DNA from: Bacteroidales bacterium
GTDB lineage: Bacteria > Bacteroidota > Bacteroidia > Bacteroidales > Muribaculaceae
Assembly (NCBI GenBank): GCA_022768005.1
Contig: JALEMF010000041.1
Span: 1-44,795 of the forward strand
Direction: 5' to 3'
Length of the DNA stretch: 44,795 nucleotides
The notes beneath the pieces are model-generated. The model ran no database searches. It was not told the DNA's origin and saw only the letters and a list, made by a program, of their open reading frames with translations. Shown piece after piece: positions 1 through 6,871 of the stretch; position 1 is the stretch's first letter, and the number at the start of each line of letters is the position of its first letter. Position numbers and translations under genes: made by a program.

Positions 1-186
1 CCTCACGGAGGACTTGCTTACGGTCTTGACCGTTGGGTATCAATATTTGCAGGACTTGACAGTATCCGTGACTGTATCGCCTTCCCGAAGAATAACAGCG
101 GACGCGACGTGATGCTTGATGCCCCTGCCCCACTTGACCAAAAGCAACTTGACGAACTTGCTCTCAAGATTGACATCAAAGATTGA
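1..186 (+). CDS. aspS: Aspartyl-tRNA synthetase, C-terminal end (partial)
   Basis: Frame 1 is open from the first base to a TGA at 184-186 and encodes about 61 residues. It begins with [12 protein letters not shown], the class II synthetase motif 3 (the GLDR arginine contacts ATP). It continues with [17 protein letters not shown] and then DAPAPLD, the usual end of bacterial AspRS, where the IAFPK and D-M-DAP signatures recur. The enzyme charges tRNA-Asp in the cytoplasm. The 5' part lies outside the window. Only 28 bases separate it from the next gene, so co-transcription is possible. Confidence 0.93.
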   Translation, partial: PHGGLAYGLDRWVSIFAGLDSIRDCIAFPKNNSGRDVMLDAPAPLDQKQLDELALKIDIKD

Positions 187-214
187 TATTTAACGTTTTG
201 AAGAATACTACATT

Positions 215-994
215 TTGAAGAATAAAGATATCGCAAACAGCATTGAAGCAATAGCACCGCTACACCTGCAAGAAAGTTACGACAACTGCGGCTTTCAAGT
301 AGGAAATCCTGAAGAGGAATGTAGCGGCGTGCTGATATGCGTTGACGCAACTGAAGAAATTATTCAAGAGGCGATAGACAAGGCATGTAACCTCGTGGTT
401 ACCCACCACCCTCTCCTATTCCACGCTGTGAAGCAAGTTCTTGACAGAAACAGAATGGACCGGGTATTATTCAAGGCTATCAAGAATAATATCACAATCT
501 ACAGTTGCCACACAGCCATAGACTTTGCACCTGCTCTCGGAGTATCAATGACAGATGCCGAAATACTTGGACTCACCGATATTCAGCCACTCGTGAAAAT
601 GGAGGACAAAACCGGTCCGGTGGCGGGCGAGTTGAAACAAAGAATGAGCGTAAAACAAGCGATAGAGCATATTAAAAAGTCACTTGACTGCAGTGCGGCA
701 CGATTAAGCAGATATGATGAAAAAGCCGTCGTAAAGAAGATAGCAATAGGAGGCGGAGCATGCGGAGACTTTATCGTAGATGCAATAAAAGCAGGAGCGG
801 ATATCTTTGTGACATCAGACTGTAAACATAATGACTTTATAGATCATCAAAAGGATATAATCTTAATGGATTTAGGACATTTTGACACCGAAAAATGCAC
901 AAAACTAATCTTTTATAAGATTATTACAGAAAAATTTCCTAACTTTGCAGTCTATAAATCTGAAATAGAACAAAATCCGATAATTTATTGTTAA
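215..994 (+). CDS. Nif3-like dinuclear metal centre hexameric protein
   Basis: This 259-residue protein belongs to the Nif3/YbgI/DUF34 family. Members form toroidal hexamers with a two-metal site; their reaction is not firmly established, with GTP cyclohydrolase I-like and metal-insertion roles suggested. The N-terminus (residues 13-27) reads IAPLHLQESYDNCGFQVG, the family hallmark. VVTHHPLLFH near residue 65 supplies metal-binding histidines, and GGGACGDF followed by the late D-GH motif (LMDLGHFDTE) supplies the rest. The start is a TTG at 215, which places the N-terminus where the family normally begins; no ATG is suitably placed. It lacks the long PII-like insertion found in some longer homologues. 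The stop lies 4 bases before the next gene, a pairing conserved in Bacteroidota. Confidence 0.92.
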   Translation: MKNKDIANSIEAIAPLHLQESYDNCGFQVGNPEEECSGVLICVDATEEIIQEAIDKACNLVVTHHPLLFHAVKQVLDRNRMDRVLFKAIKNNITIYSCHTAIDFAPALGVSMTDAEILGLTDIQPLVKMEDKTGPVAGELKQRMSVKQAIEHIKKSLDCSAARLSRYDEKAVVKKIAIGGGACGDFIVDAIKAGADIFVTSDCKHNDFIDHQKDIILMDLGHFDTEKCTKLIFYKIITEKFPNFAVYKSEIEQNPIIYC

Positions 995-998
995 AATA

Positions 999-1772
999 AT
1001 GGCTACCGAGAAATCAAAAAGCGAAATTCTTTCAGTGGAAGAACGTCTTAAGGCTCTGTATGAGTTACAAACCATTCTTTCAGAGATTGACAGAATAAAA
1101 AGTGTGCGCGGTGAACTTCCTACAGAAGTCAAGAGCCTTGAAGATGAAATCGTACGTCTTGAAACTCGTATTTCTAATTTCAAAGCTGAAATAGATGCTA
1201 AACGCAATGAGTTAGCAGCAGAAAAGGCTAAGATTGAAGAATCTAAAATCAAAATTGCACGTTATAAAGAACAAATTAATAACGTCAGCAACAATAGAGA
1301 GTATGATTTGCTTTCAAAGGAAATTGAATTCCAAACTCTTGAAATCGAACTCAGCGAAAAACATATCAACGAATTCAATAGAGTAATTGATGCTAAAACG
1401 GCTGAAATCGCTTCTATAAAACAAGCTATTGAAGACAACAAACATATCCTTGAAGATAAGAAGCACGAACTTGATGAAATCGTGACTGAGACTCGCCAAG
1501 AAGAGGACAGACTTCGTGATAAAGCACACGAAATAGAACCGCGTATCGATGAGCGTACACTCGCTGCGTTCAAGCGTATCCGCAAAAATGCAAGAAACGG
1601 CTTGGCTGTGGTTTATATCCAGCGTAATGCCTGTGGCGGTTGCTTCAATCGTATTCCGCCTCAAAGACAACTCGAAATCAAGATGCACAAGAAAATCATC
1701 GTTTGCGAATACTGCGGACGTATTATGATTGATCCTGCTCTTGCCGGAGTTTCAGAGGCTGAAGGTAAATAA
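999..1772 (+). CDS. Coiled-coil protein with C-terminal C4 zinc ribbon (CT398-like)
   Basis: This 257-residue protein is dominated by heptad-rich, Glu/Lys/Arg-rich sequence from about residue 15 to 185, predicted as a long antiparallel coiled coil. A C-terminal zinc ribbon follows: CGGC near residue 211 and CEYC near 236 give four cysteine ligands. This matches the CT398/HP0958-type zinc-ribbon family, whose members bind nucleic acid or act as chaperone-like adaptors. The function in Bacteroidota is unknown. It sits 4 bases downstream of the Nif3-like gene, so the two are almost certainly translated from one transcript, which ends at the hairpin just after it. Confidence 0.88.
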   Translation: MATEKSKSEILSVEERLKALYELQTILSEIDRIKSVRGELPTEVKSLEDEIVRLETRISNFKAEIDAKRNELAAEKAKIEESKIKIARYKEQINNVSNNREYDLLSKEIEFQTLEIELSEKHINEFNRVIDAKTAEIASIKQAIEDNKHILEDKKHELDEIVTETRQEEDRLRDKAHEIEPRIDERTLAAFKRIRKNARNGLAVVYIQRNACGGCFNRIPPQRQLEIKMHKKIIVCEYCGRIMIDPALAGVSEAEGK

Positions 1773-1795
1773 TTCATTTTACATCAGAGTATAGA

Positions 1796-1822
1796 AAAGG
1801 CTGTTGCGATGCAACAGCCTTT
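1796..1822. terminator. Bidirectional intrinsic terminator between convergent operons
   Basis: A perfect 12-base-pair stem, AAAGGCTGTTGC with loop GAT and its complement, lies between the zinc-ribbon gene (+) and the znuC-like gene (-), which converge here. The A-rich left arm and T-rich right arm let it act in both directions. Confidence 0.9.
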
Positions 1823-1841
1823 ATTCGTTGTTATCTTGCGA

Positions 1842-2516
1842 TTATTCACATTCGGACTTGACATAATGATGTGCGGCGCAACACTCATGGACATTTTTGT
1901 CCACAATAAAGTGACGATTTGCCATAGCAGATATGGTAGTCATCTCGTGTGAAACAAGCACTATCGTCGTTTTCTGTGACAAGTCATTAAGTATCTCATA
2001 AATCCTGGCTTCAAAATGCTTGTCTATATAACTAAGAGGCTCGTCAAGGACTAATATTTCGGGTTCGGAAATTATAGCTCGTCCTAATAGTCCGCGCTGA
2101 AGTTGACCGCCTGACAATGTACCTATCGGCTTGGAGGCGTGCTCGGTAAGTTGTATTAAATCAAGAATTGTATCTACTTTACGCCCCACCTCTTCCTTGC
2201 TTAATTTGCTTGACAGCAAACCGGATTCAACTACTTCCCTCAGTGTGATAGGGAAATGCGAATCAATCATATTTTTTTGAGGTAAATACCCTATTTTGAG
2301 TTTATCGTTTGAGTATGTCACAGTGCCTGACGAAGGCTTGAGCAACTTTAGGATAATTCTTATCAATGTGGTTTTGCCGCCACCGTTAGGACCGGTAATA
2401 GCCACAAAGTCGCCTTTTGCTATTGCAAAGTTAACGTCAGAGAGCACAGCCTGTTCATTCCAACTGACAGATATGCCGTTAAGACTGATTAATGTTTCCT
2501 TATTTTGACAGTTCAT
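1842..2516 (-). CDS. Metal (zinc/manganese) ABC transporter ATP-binding protein, ZnuC-like
   Basis: This 224-residue ABC ATPase carries every nucleotide-binding motif. The Walker A is GPNGGGKTT (residues 42-50), the signature LSGGQLQRG lies near 136-144, the Walker B is EILVLDEP, and the switch histidine is in LVSHEM. The length and the VSWN/VLSDVNF N-terminus match ZnuC/MntB-type subunits of the metal-chelate uptake family. It would power zinc or manganese import across the inner membrane. Its first codons overlap the end of the ZnuA-like gene by 17 bases, indicating translational coupling. The C-terminus ends in a His/Cys-rich segment (HECCAAHHYVKSECE) that may bind metal. No membrane permease gene follows; the operon runs straight into a terminator. 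Confidence 0.9.
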   Translation of the reverse strand: MNCQNKETLISLNGISVSWNEQAVLSDVNFAIAKGDFVAITGPNGGGKTTLIRIILKLLKPSSGTVTYSNDKLKIGYLPQKNMIDSHFPITLREVVESGLLSSKLSKEEVGRKVDTILDLIQLTEHASKPIGTLSGGQLQRGLLGRAIISEPEILVLDEPLSYIDKHFEARIYEILNDLSQKTTIVLVSHEMTTISAMANRHFIVDKNVHECCAAHHYVKSECE

Positions 2517-3384
2517 TTGCTATGTGGATTAATTCGCCTGTCACATCTTCGTTCATAGAATTTATTTCAACAAATCGAGCATCAATTTTTTCATTTGCCA
2601 CTGTTGCCTGAGATGAATCAAATTCCTTTTGGTAAAAAAAGACTCGTACACTGTCCTGCATTGCCTGGACTATTTTCTCTTTAAGACGGCTTATTGACTG
2701 CTCCTTATTATGACTGCCGATAGTAATCTGTGTTAGTCCGTAATCGTTTGCGAAATAACTCAAAGAGGGGTGCCATACTAAGAATGACTTGGTACGTAAT
2801 CGTGATATTTTGCCGGAAATAATATCATCAATGGAGTCAAGTCGGTGAGTATATTTATCTAAATTAGCCTTATATGTATCCTTATTTTGAGCATCGTACT
2901 TACACAAAACGTAATACGCGGTTTGCCCCATCTTTTTCAGATTTTTGATAGAAGCCCAAACGTGAGGGTCAGCGTCACTGACACCGTGGTGATGATGTTT
3001 ATGATGATGTCCGCAGTCGCCGTGAGTGCCGTAAAGGAGTTCAAGACTGTCAGCAAAGTTAATCACCTCAATATCCTTTGAATTTTCCTTAACCTTATCC
3101 TTCAGTCCGTACTCAAAGTCAAGAAGTCCAATCGTAAAATACAAATCACTCTTAGAAAGTTCAAGAATTTGATTTACAGTAGGTTCAAAACTTTCCGGGT
3201 TACTGCCCTTCGTCATCAGGCATTTAACGTCAATCTTATCTCCACCTATTTCCTTCAGCACAAATTCTTCCGGAGGAACGCTGACGGATACTGTCAAAAC
3301 GTCGTTTGAAGATTTTACTCCACACGATGCCGTAACAAGCATACATAGGATACTAATATTCCTTAAAAATTTGGAAAGAAACAT
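2500..3384 (-). CDS. Zinc-binding ABC transporter substrate-binding lipoprotein, ZnuA-like
   Basis: This 294-residue protein belongs to the ZnuA/TroA (cluster A-I) metal-binding family. It has a short hydrophobic signal ending in VTASC, so Cys21 is a probable lipid attachment site. A His-rich loop at about residues 121-134 (HGDCGHHHKHHHHG) is typical of zinc-specific members. His141 (ADPHVW) and His205 (VWHPSLSYF) are expected metal ligands. The first ligand position, usually G-x-x-P-H, reads GSNPESFEPT here, with Glu64 in place of His. It starts 4 bases after the acetyltransferase stop and overlaps the ATPase gene by 17 bases. It likely captures zinc in the periplasm for the ABC importer. 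Confidence 0.9.
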   Translation of the reverse strand: MFLSKFLRNISILCMLVTASCGVKSSNDVLTVSVSVPPEEFVLKEIGGDKIDVKCLMTKGSNPESFEPTVNQILELSKSDLYFTIGLLDFEYGLKDKVKENSKDIEVINFADSLELLYGTHGDCGHHHKHHHHGVSDADPHVWASIKNLKKMGQTAYYVLCKYDAQNKDTYKANLDKYTHRLDSIDDIISGKISRLRTKSFLVWHPSLSYFANDYGLTQITIGSHNKEQSISRLKEKIVQAMQDSVRVFFYQKEFDSSQATVANEKIDARFVEINSMNEDVTGELIHIANELSK

Positions 3385-3388
3385 ATTC

Positions 3389-3925
3389 TTACTGATTATA
3401 GACTAATGTATGCAACATTAATACAAAAAATTTAGGGTCCTCAATAGTTTTCTTTGTCATTAACATCATAGGGACTTGCTGTAAATCGTCACGGTACGGT
3501 GGCTGGAAATACGGAAAATCTTTCATAGCCTTCAATCCGTTTCTTTCATAGAAGGAGATTCGGCGGTCTGCCATCTCGCCGGAATGAGGAAGCTCCACTT
3601 CAAGGACAACATTTTCTGCGCCGTCTGTGACTGAATGGAAAAATTCCGCTCCGAGTCCTTTACCCCTCAGATTTTGCTCCACGGCGAAATGCTCAACGTA
3701 CAGAGTGTCAGGCAACTGCCATGTAGTCATAAAGCCGATAAAATTGTCATTCTCGTCAGTAGCGACATTGATCTTAAAATACGGTGACTGATTGCTAATC
3801 ATTTCCTCAATGTTTTCCCAAGGACGTCTTTCATCTTCAGGAAAAGAAATCATATACAATGATTTGACTTTATCCAGCAAATCATCATTACAATTTATAA
3901 CTTGTCTTATTTTCAATACGTTCAT
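3389..3925 (-). CDS. GNAT family N-acetyltransferase
   Basis: This 178-residue protein has the GNAT fold pattern. Strand beta-4 reads LYVEHFAVEQNLRGKGLGAEFF (residues about 92-113), containing the R/Q-x-x-G-x-G/A acetyl-CoA pyrophosphate loop (RGKGLG). It is followed by VVLEVELP and FYERNGL, the usual motif B and late helix. Its substrate cannot be inferred. It is the first gene of the ZnuA/ZnuC operon (4-base gap). A -7 box (TAAATTTG on the minus strand, 3944-3951) lies just upstream of the ATG, which would give a very short leader. Linkage to zinc uptake may be incidental. Confidence 0.88.
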   Translation of the reverse strand: MNVLKIRQVINCNDDLLDKVKSLYMISFPEDERRPWENIEEMISNQSPYFKINVATDENDNFIGFMTTWQLPDTLYVEHFAVEQNLRGKGLGAEFFHSVTDGAENVVLEVELPHSGEMADRRISFYERNGLKAMKDFPYFQPPYRDDLQQVPMMLMTKKTIEDPKFFVLMLHTLVYNQ

Positions 3926-4002
3926 TGCAATTCATTTTGAATGCAAATTTAATAAATTTTCCCCTAAAAACCTATAAATGTTCATAAAATACACACAAAT
4001 AG

Positions 4003-4034
4003 TTTGAAATAATAGAAAATAATAAGTATCTTTG
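4003..4034 (+). promoter_or_regulatory. Bacteroidota sigma-ABfr promoter of the Lrp-IMPase-M64 operon
   Basis: TTTG at 4003-4006, a 20-base spacer, then TATCTTTG at 4027-4034 match the phylum's TTTG-N19/20-TAnnTTTG promoter. Transcription would start near 4041, about 25 bases before the Lrp-family ATG. Confidence 0.8.
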
Positions 4035-4065
4035 CAATTCAAAAAATAAACTAACACTTATAATT

Positions 4066-4527
4066 ATGTCACAACAATTAGACTCTCTCGACATCAAAAT
4101 TCTTCAGATGCTCTCAGATAACGCACGTAAGCCGTACTTGGAAATAGCCCGCGAGACAGGAGTATCAGGTGCAGCTATTCACCAGCGTATCGGCAAATTG
4201 CAAAGCATTGGAATCATTAAAGGCTCCAATACTGTTATTGCTCCTGAATCTATTGGATATGACACATGCGCTTATCTTGGCATCTATATCAAAGACCCGT
4301 CTAAGTTCGACGATATTGTTGATAAGTTGCAGCAAATTCCTGAAGTCGTAGAGTGTCACCTTACAACGGGACAATATGATATACTCCTAAAAGTATATGC
4401 AAAAAATAATGAAGACTTGTACGACGTAATTCATCACAAACTTCATTCTCTTGACTTAGGTCGTAGCGAGACTATCATCTCTTTCAAAGAACTCTTCAAA
4501 CGTCAATTACCGATTTCGCTTTCATAA
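4066..4527 (+). CDS. Lrp/AsnC family transcriptional regulator
   Basis: This 153-residue protein has the two Lrp/AsnC domains. The N-terminal winged helix-turn-helix starts LDSLDIKILQMLSDNARKPY, and the GVSGAAIHQRIGKLQSIGII segment (about 34-53) is the recognition region. The C-terminal RAM ligand-binding domain covers about 65-145. These regulators sense amino acids and form octamers. The family features are intact and the length is standard. It is the first gene of a three-gene unit with the phosphatase and the M64 peptidase, and a canonical promoter lies just upstream. It may regulate itself or these neighbours, but no operator is identifiable. Confidence 0.93.
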   Translation: MSQQLDSLDIKILQMLSDNARKPYLEIARETGVSGAAIHQRIGKLQSIGIIKGSNTVIAPESIGYDTCAYLGIYIKDPSKFDDIVDKLQQIPEVVECHLTTGQYDILLKVYAKNNEDLYDVIHHKLHSLDLGRSETIISFKELFKRQLPISLS

Positions 4528-4550
4528 AGCCTAAAGATATAATAAATAAG

Positions 4551-5318
4551 ATGCTTGACACTTTTTTATTAGACGCAGTGTCATGGGCACGACAAGCAGG
4601 GAGTATTCAACTGAAATATTTCCGAAGTCGTGCCCTTGATGTAAACACAAAATACAATGAGTACGATGTTGTAACAGTGGCAGATAAGGAGTCCGACAAC
4701 CTGATTACGTCTAACATCAAAAACAAATATCCTGACCACAATATCATCTCTGAAGAATCCGGCGAGACTAATAATTCCGGTGCTGAATACTGTTGGATAA
4801 TAGACCCTCTTGACGGTACTGCCAATTATAGTGCAGGTCTGCCGATTTTTGCCATTTCCATTGCGCTGCAAAAAAATGGTGAGACAATTTTAGGTGTTGT
4901 TTACCTGCCTTACCTTGACGAACTTTTTTACGCTATAAAAGGACAAGGTGCATTTTCAGGTGAGCAAAAATTATCCGTATCAGCAAATGTCCGTCTTGAC
5001 CACGCCGTTGTATCTACAGGGTTCCCGGTTGATAGAAATGAAAACCCGGATAATAATATTGCCAATGCTGTAAATGTGATACCAAAGGTCAGAGCATTCC
5101 GCCGACTTGGTGCCGCAGCAGCGGATATCTGCTATGTCGCAGCCGGTCTATTAGATGCTTATTGGGAACTTAATCTTCATATTTGGGATATTGCAGCAGG
5201 CGAATTGATTGCCTCTGAGGCCGGTGCTGTCATCACTTCGCTCAGAGAGAATCGCAATTACTCTATTCTTGTTGCATCCCCTGCAATTAATGACGACATT
5301 CTTAAACTTATAAAATAA
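4551..5318 (+). CDS. Inositol monophosphatase family protein
   Basis: This 255-residue member of the Mg2+-dependent, Li+-sensitive phosphatase superfamily shows all metal-binding motifs. SEESGE (67-72) gives the first Glu, IIDPLDGTANYSAG (83-96) supplies Asp85 and Asp88, and WDIAAGELIASEAGA near 213 supplies the last Asp. Possible substrates are inositol-1-phosphate, other sugar phosphates or 3'-phosphoadenosine nucleotides; SuhB-like and CysQ-like roles cannot be separated by eye. It lies 23 bases after the Lrp-family gene and 14 bases before the M64 peptidase, so the three are probably co-transcribed. Confidence 0.9.
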   Translation: MLDTFLLDAVSWARQAGSIQLKYFRSRALDVNTKYNEYDVVTVADKESDNLITSNIKNKYPDHNIISEESGETNNSGAEYCWIIDPLDGTANYSAGLPIFAISIALQKNGETILGVVYLPYLDELFYAIKGQGAFSGEQKLSVSANVRLDHAVVSTGFPVDRNENPDNNIANAVNVIPKVRAFRRLGAAAADICYVAAGLLDAYWELNLHIWDIAAGELIASEAGAVITSLRENRNYSILVASPAINDDILKLIK

Positions 5319-5332
5319 ATAAAACATATACT

Positions 5333-6625
5333 ATGAGACTGAAAGCATATTTCACTTGCATAGCACTATTATCATTTGTTCTTTCTGCCGCCGGGGAAAA
5401 TGTAAATTTTGACAAATTCTTCTGCGACAGCACCTTACGTCTTGACTATACATTTACAGGAAATGCCGGTCAGCAAATGATTGGACTGAAAAATAAATTT
5501 GTGACCGAAAATTGGGCAGGTCGCAGACATAACTTGCCAAACCTGCCGCTAAAAGGTAACGGGGAACTGATAATGACTGACAGCATCTCCGGGAAAGTGA
5601 TTTATGCTACCTCATTCTCTTCACTTTTCCTTGAATGGCTTGACACTGACGAGGCAAAAAGTACAACAATGTCAATGGAACACACTGTACTCGTTCCTAT
5701 GCCAAAGCGGACAGCAATGATATGTGTAAAGCTTTATAATCACCGAGGTGAAACAACTTCTGTCACATATCACCCTCTCCGCCCTGATGACATTCTAATC
5801 CGTAGACCCGACACCGGGCATACTACGCCACATAAGTACATTCACTATTCCGGTTCGCCTAAGGATAAAATAGACGTAGCCATTTTGGGTGAAGGCTATT
5901 CAAAGGAAGAAACGGATTCGTTTTACGTTCACGCACAGAAAGCCGTAAACAGCATTTTGTCACACGAGCCGTTTAAGTCAATGGCAGACAGATTTAACTT
6001 TGTAGCCGTCGAATCAGTGTCTGAAGACAGCGGGCTGAGCAGTCCGTCGGAATACGTATGGAAACGAACTTGCTTCGACTCTCACTACGACACATTTTAC
6101 TCAAAACGATATTTAACTACAACTTCCACTTCACTGATTCACGATGTCCTTATCGGTATTCCGTACGAACACATTATAATATTAGCAAATACGGACCAAT
6201 ACGGAGGTGGCGGCATATACAATTCTTATACACTCACTACTGCAAAAAATCCGAACTTTTGGCCGGTGGTGACACATGAATTCGGACACAGTTTCGGAGG
6301 TCTTGCCGATGAATATTTTTACGACCAACAAGACGTGATGCAAGACACCTACCCATTGGATATAGAGCCGTGGGAACAGAATGTGACCACTCTTGTTGAC
6401 TTCAAATCAAAATGGGCGGATATGATCGACAAAGACACTCCTATTCCTACCCCGGTGACGGAAGAAAATACTTACAAAGTGGGAGTTTACGAAGGTGCTG
6501 CTTACGCCACAAAGGGAGTTTACCGCCCTCTTGATCGTTGCAGAATGAGAGATAATAAAGTTGACTACTTCTGCCCGGTGTGCCAAAGAGCTATCAGCAG
6601 AATAATAAAATTCTACACGGAATAA
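5333..6625 (+). CDS. Secreted M64 family metallopeptidase (IgA peptidase-like)
   Basis: This 430-residue protein starts with a signal peptide (MRLKAYFTCIALLSFVLSAAG). An M64 N-terminal beta domain spans to about residue 160, followed by the catalytic domain. The zinc motif HEFGHSFGGLADEY begins at His315, giving His315, Glu316 and His319 plus the downstream Asp/Glu of the metzincin-like extended motif. A CRM-x-x-CPVC cysteine cluster sits near the C-terminus. The founding M64 enzyme is an IgA protease from Clostridium; Bacteroidota members are common and mostly uncharacterised, so IgA cleavage should not be assumed. It is the last gene of the operon and ends at a strong terminator. Confidence 0.9.
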   Translation: MRLKAYFTCIALLSFVLSAAGENVNFDKFFCDSTLRLDYTFTGNAGQQMIGLKNKFVTENWAGRRHNLPNLPLKGNGELIMTDSISGKVIYATSFSSLFLEWLDTDEAKSTTMSMEHTVLVPMPKRTAMICVKLYNHRGETTSVTYHPLRPDDILIRRPDTGHTTPHKYIHYSGSPKDKIDVAILGEGYSKEETDSFYVHAQKAVNSILSHEPFKSMADRFNFVAVESVSEDSGLSSPSEYVWKRTCFDSHYDTFYSKRYLTTTSTSLIHDVLIGIPYEHIIILANTDQYGGGGIYNSYTLTTAKNPNFWPVVTHEFGHSFGGLADEYFYDQQDVMQDTYPLDIEPWEQNVTTLVDFKSKWADMIDKDTPIPTPVTEENTYKVGVYEGAAYATKGVYRPLDRCRMRDNKVDYFCPVCQRAISRIIKFYTE

Positions 6626-6638
6626 TCGTTTAATTTAC

Positions 6639-6678
6639 AAAGGTTGAAGCTGCACTTTCTGCCACTTCAACCTTTTTT
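6639..6678 (+). terminator. Intrinsic terminator after the M64 peptidase gene
   Basis: AAAGGTTGAAG (6639-6649) pairs perfectly with CTTCAACCTTT (6665-6675) across a 15-base loop and is followed by more T residues. Confidence 0.9.
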
Positions 6679-6770
6679 GTATGCAATCTCCGCCATTTTG
6701 TCAGTGATAAACTGAATTTTTGTCAGAATTTCAGGTAAATAAAAAAGTTTTATACGCACCATAATTTTTT

Positions 6771-6787
6771 TTGGCACGACCTTTGCA
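6771..6787 (+). promoter_or_regulatory. Sigma-54 (RpoN) promoter of dnaK
   Basis: TTGGCACGACCTTTGCA matches the sigma-54 consensus YTGGCACGRNNNTTGCW at essentially every defined position. The GG at 6773-6774 and the GC at 6785-6786 are exactly 10 bases apart, as required for -24/-12 promoters. It lies 85 bases upstream of the dnaK ATG, downstream of the M64 terminator. I see no equally good TTTG-N19-TAnnTTTG promoter in the gap. Use in vivo is inferred. Confidence 0.75.
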
Positions 6788-6871
6788 CAATCCAAGAGCG
6801 TCGATGAGTCGCAAGACACATCACAGACGAAATAATTAAACTTGATAATAAAAAATAAAAAAAATACAATT

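Noticed and set aside
6842..6871. TTG start adding ten residues to DnaK
   Set aside because: The extension is Lys/Asn/Ile-rich and absent from Hsp70 proteins; the ATG at 6872 gives the conserved start.
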